Assembly (NCBI GenBank): GCA_951640165.1
Contig: OX621234.1
Location: 687,001-751,000, forward strand
Origin: Pseudoips prasinana
Taxonomy: Eukaryota > Arthropoda > Insecta > Lepidoptera > Nolidae
Reading direction: 5' to 3'
DNA: 64,000 nt
The notes beneath the pieces are model-generated. The model did not search any database. It was not told the DNA's origin and was given only the letters and a program-made list of their open reading frames with translations. Below, in pieces: positions 63,878-64,000 of this stretch; the stretch's first letter is position 1; the number at the start of each line of letters is the position of its first letter. A program made the translations under genes and the position numbers.

Positions 63878-64000
63878 CTGAAATGTAGTCAAGATGCTAA
63901 ACTATAGAACTTTAACATTTATACTACTTAATTCTTCCCATCACACCTCTGAATTTATATTTAACTGTTTTCGCAGAGTATAAGCAGCATAACCACATAC

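Overview
The window looks like non-coding, repeat-rich chromosomal DNA from an insect, most likely a moth or butterfly. Grounds: AT-rich sequence, spliced exons with GT-AG borders, many tRNA-derived SINEs, Helitrons with TC...CTAG termini inserted between A and T, and RTE/R1/CR1-like retrotransposon relics. No bacterial operon, rRNA or CRISPR array was seen. Organism assignment is inference. GENE: the only host gene I can support lies on the minus strand. Five GT-AG-bounded coding segments (63832-63877, 11892-11948, 8347-8531, 6843-6973, 4693-4813) are compatible in reading phase. The 8347-8531 segment carries LYQRYFLRMNQ followed by a membrane span, which resembles the start of the first membrane block of membrane-bound adenylyl cyclases. 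The next two exons add two more membrane spans. The catalytic domains would lie beyond position 1. Two different upstream exons (63832-63877 and 11892-11948) could each splice in phase 0 to 8531. They may be alternative starts, and if the distal one is real most of the window is a single intron of about 55 kb. REPEATS, with labels used below: SINE-A (tRNA head TAGCCTAGTTGG, eight copies); SINE-B (head TGGCGTGGTTGG); SINE-C (head TGGCGCAGCGGCTA); SINE-D (head GGTCTAGCGGTAG, two copies). LINE-V ends in ATGT repeats; LINE-W ends in TTTA-type repeats seen on the plus strand; LINE-X ends AATAAATTTCATT; LINE-Z is a 3'-UTR-like repeat ending GTGAATAAA. There is also an R1-like LINE, an RTE LINE with many short tails ending in ATG repeats, and one internally deleted CR1-like LINE. 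DNA transposons: one hAT copy with a 7/8 target duplication (35254-36791), Harbinger-like fragments, at least five MITE or inverted-repeat elements, and about a dozen Helitrons. LAYOUT: 1-12 kb holds the gene's clustered exons with short retroelement tails between them. 12-26 kb holds MITEs, nested SINEs and LINE 3' ends. 26-28.2 kb is a decayed RTE. 28.2-30.8 kb is nearly repeat-free. 31.4-33.1 kb is a Helitron with a five-unit internal tandem array. 35.2-36.8 kb is the hAT with a Helitron inside it. 38-40.4 kb is a stack of LINE ends. 45.2-47.5 kb is the deleted CR1-like element. 48.2-50.3 kb is a composite inverted-repeat/Helitron-like block. 52-55 kb holds Helitrons, a MITE and a LINE-W copy. 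55-64 kb is sparse. The most unusual pattern is a set of short perfect or near-perfect hairpins (arms 13-30 bp, loops 3-8 bp), four of which start within about 15 bases of the 3' tail of a retrotransposed element.
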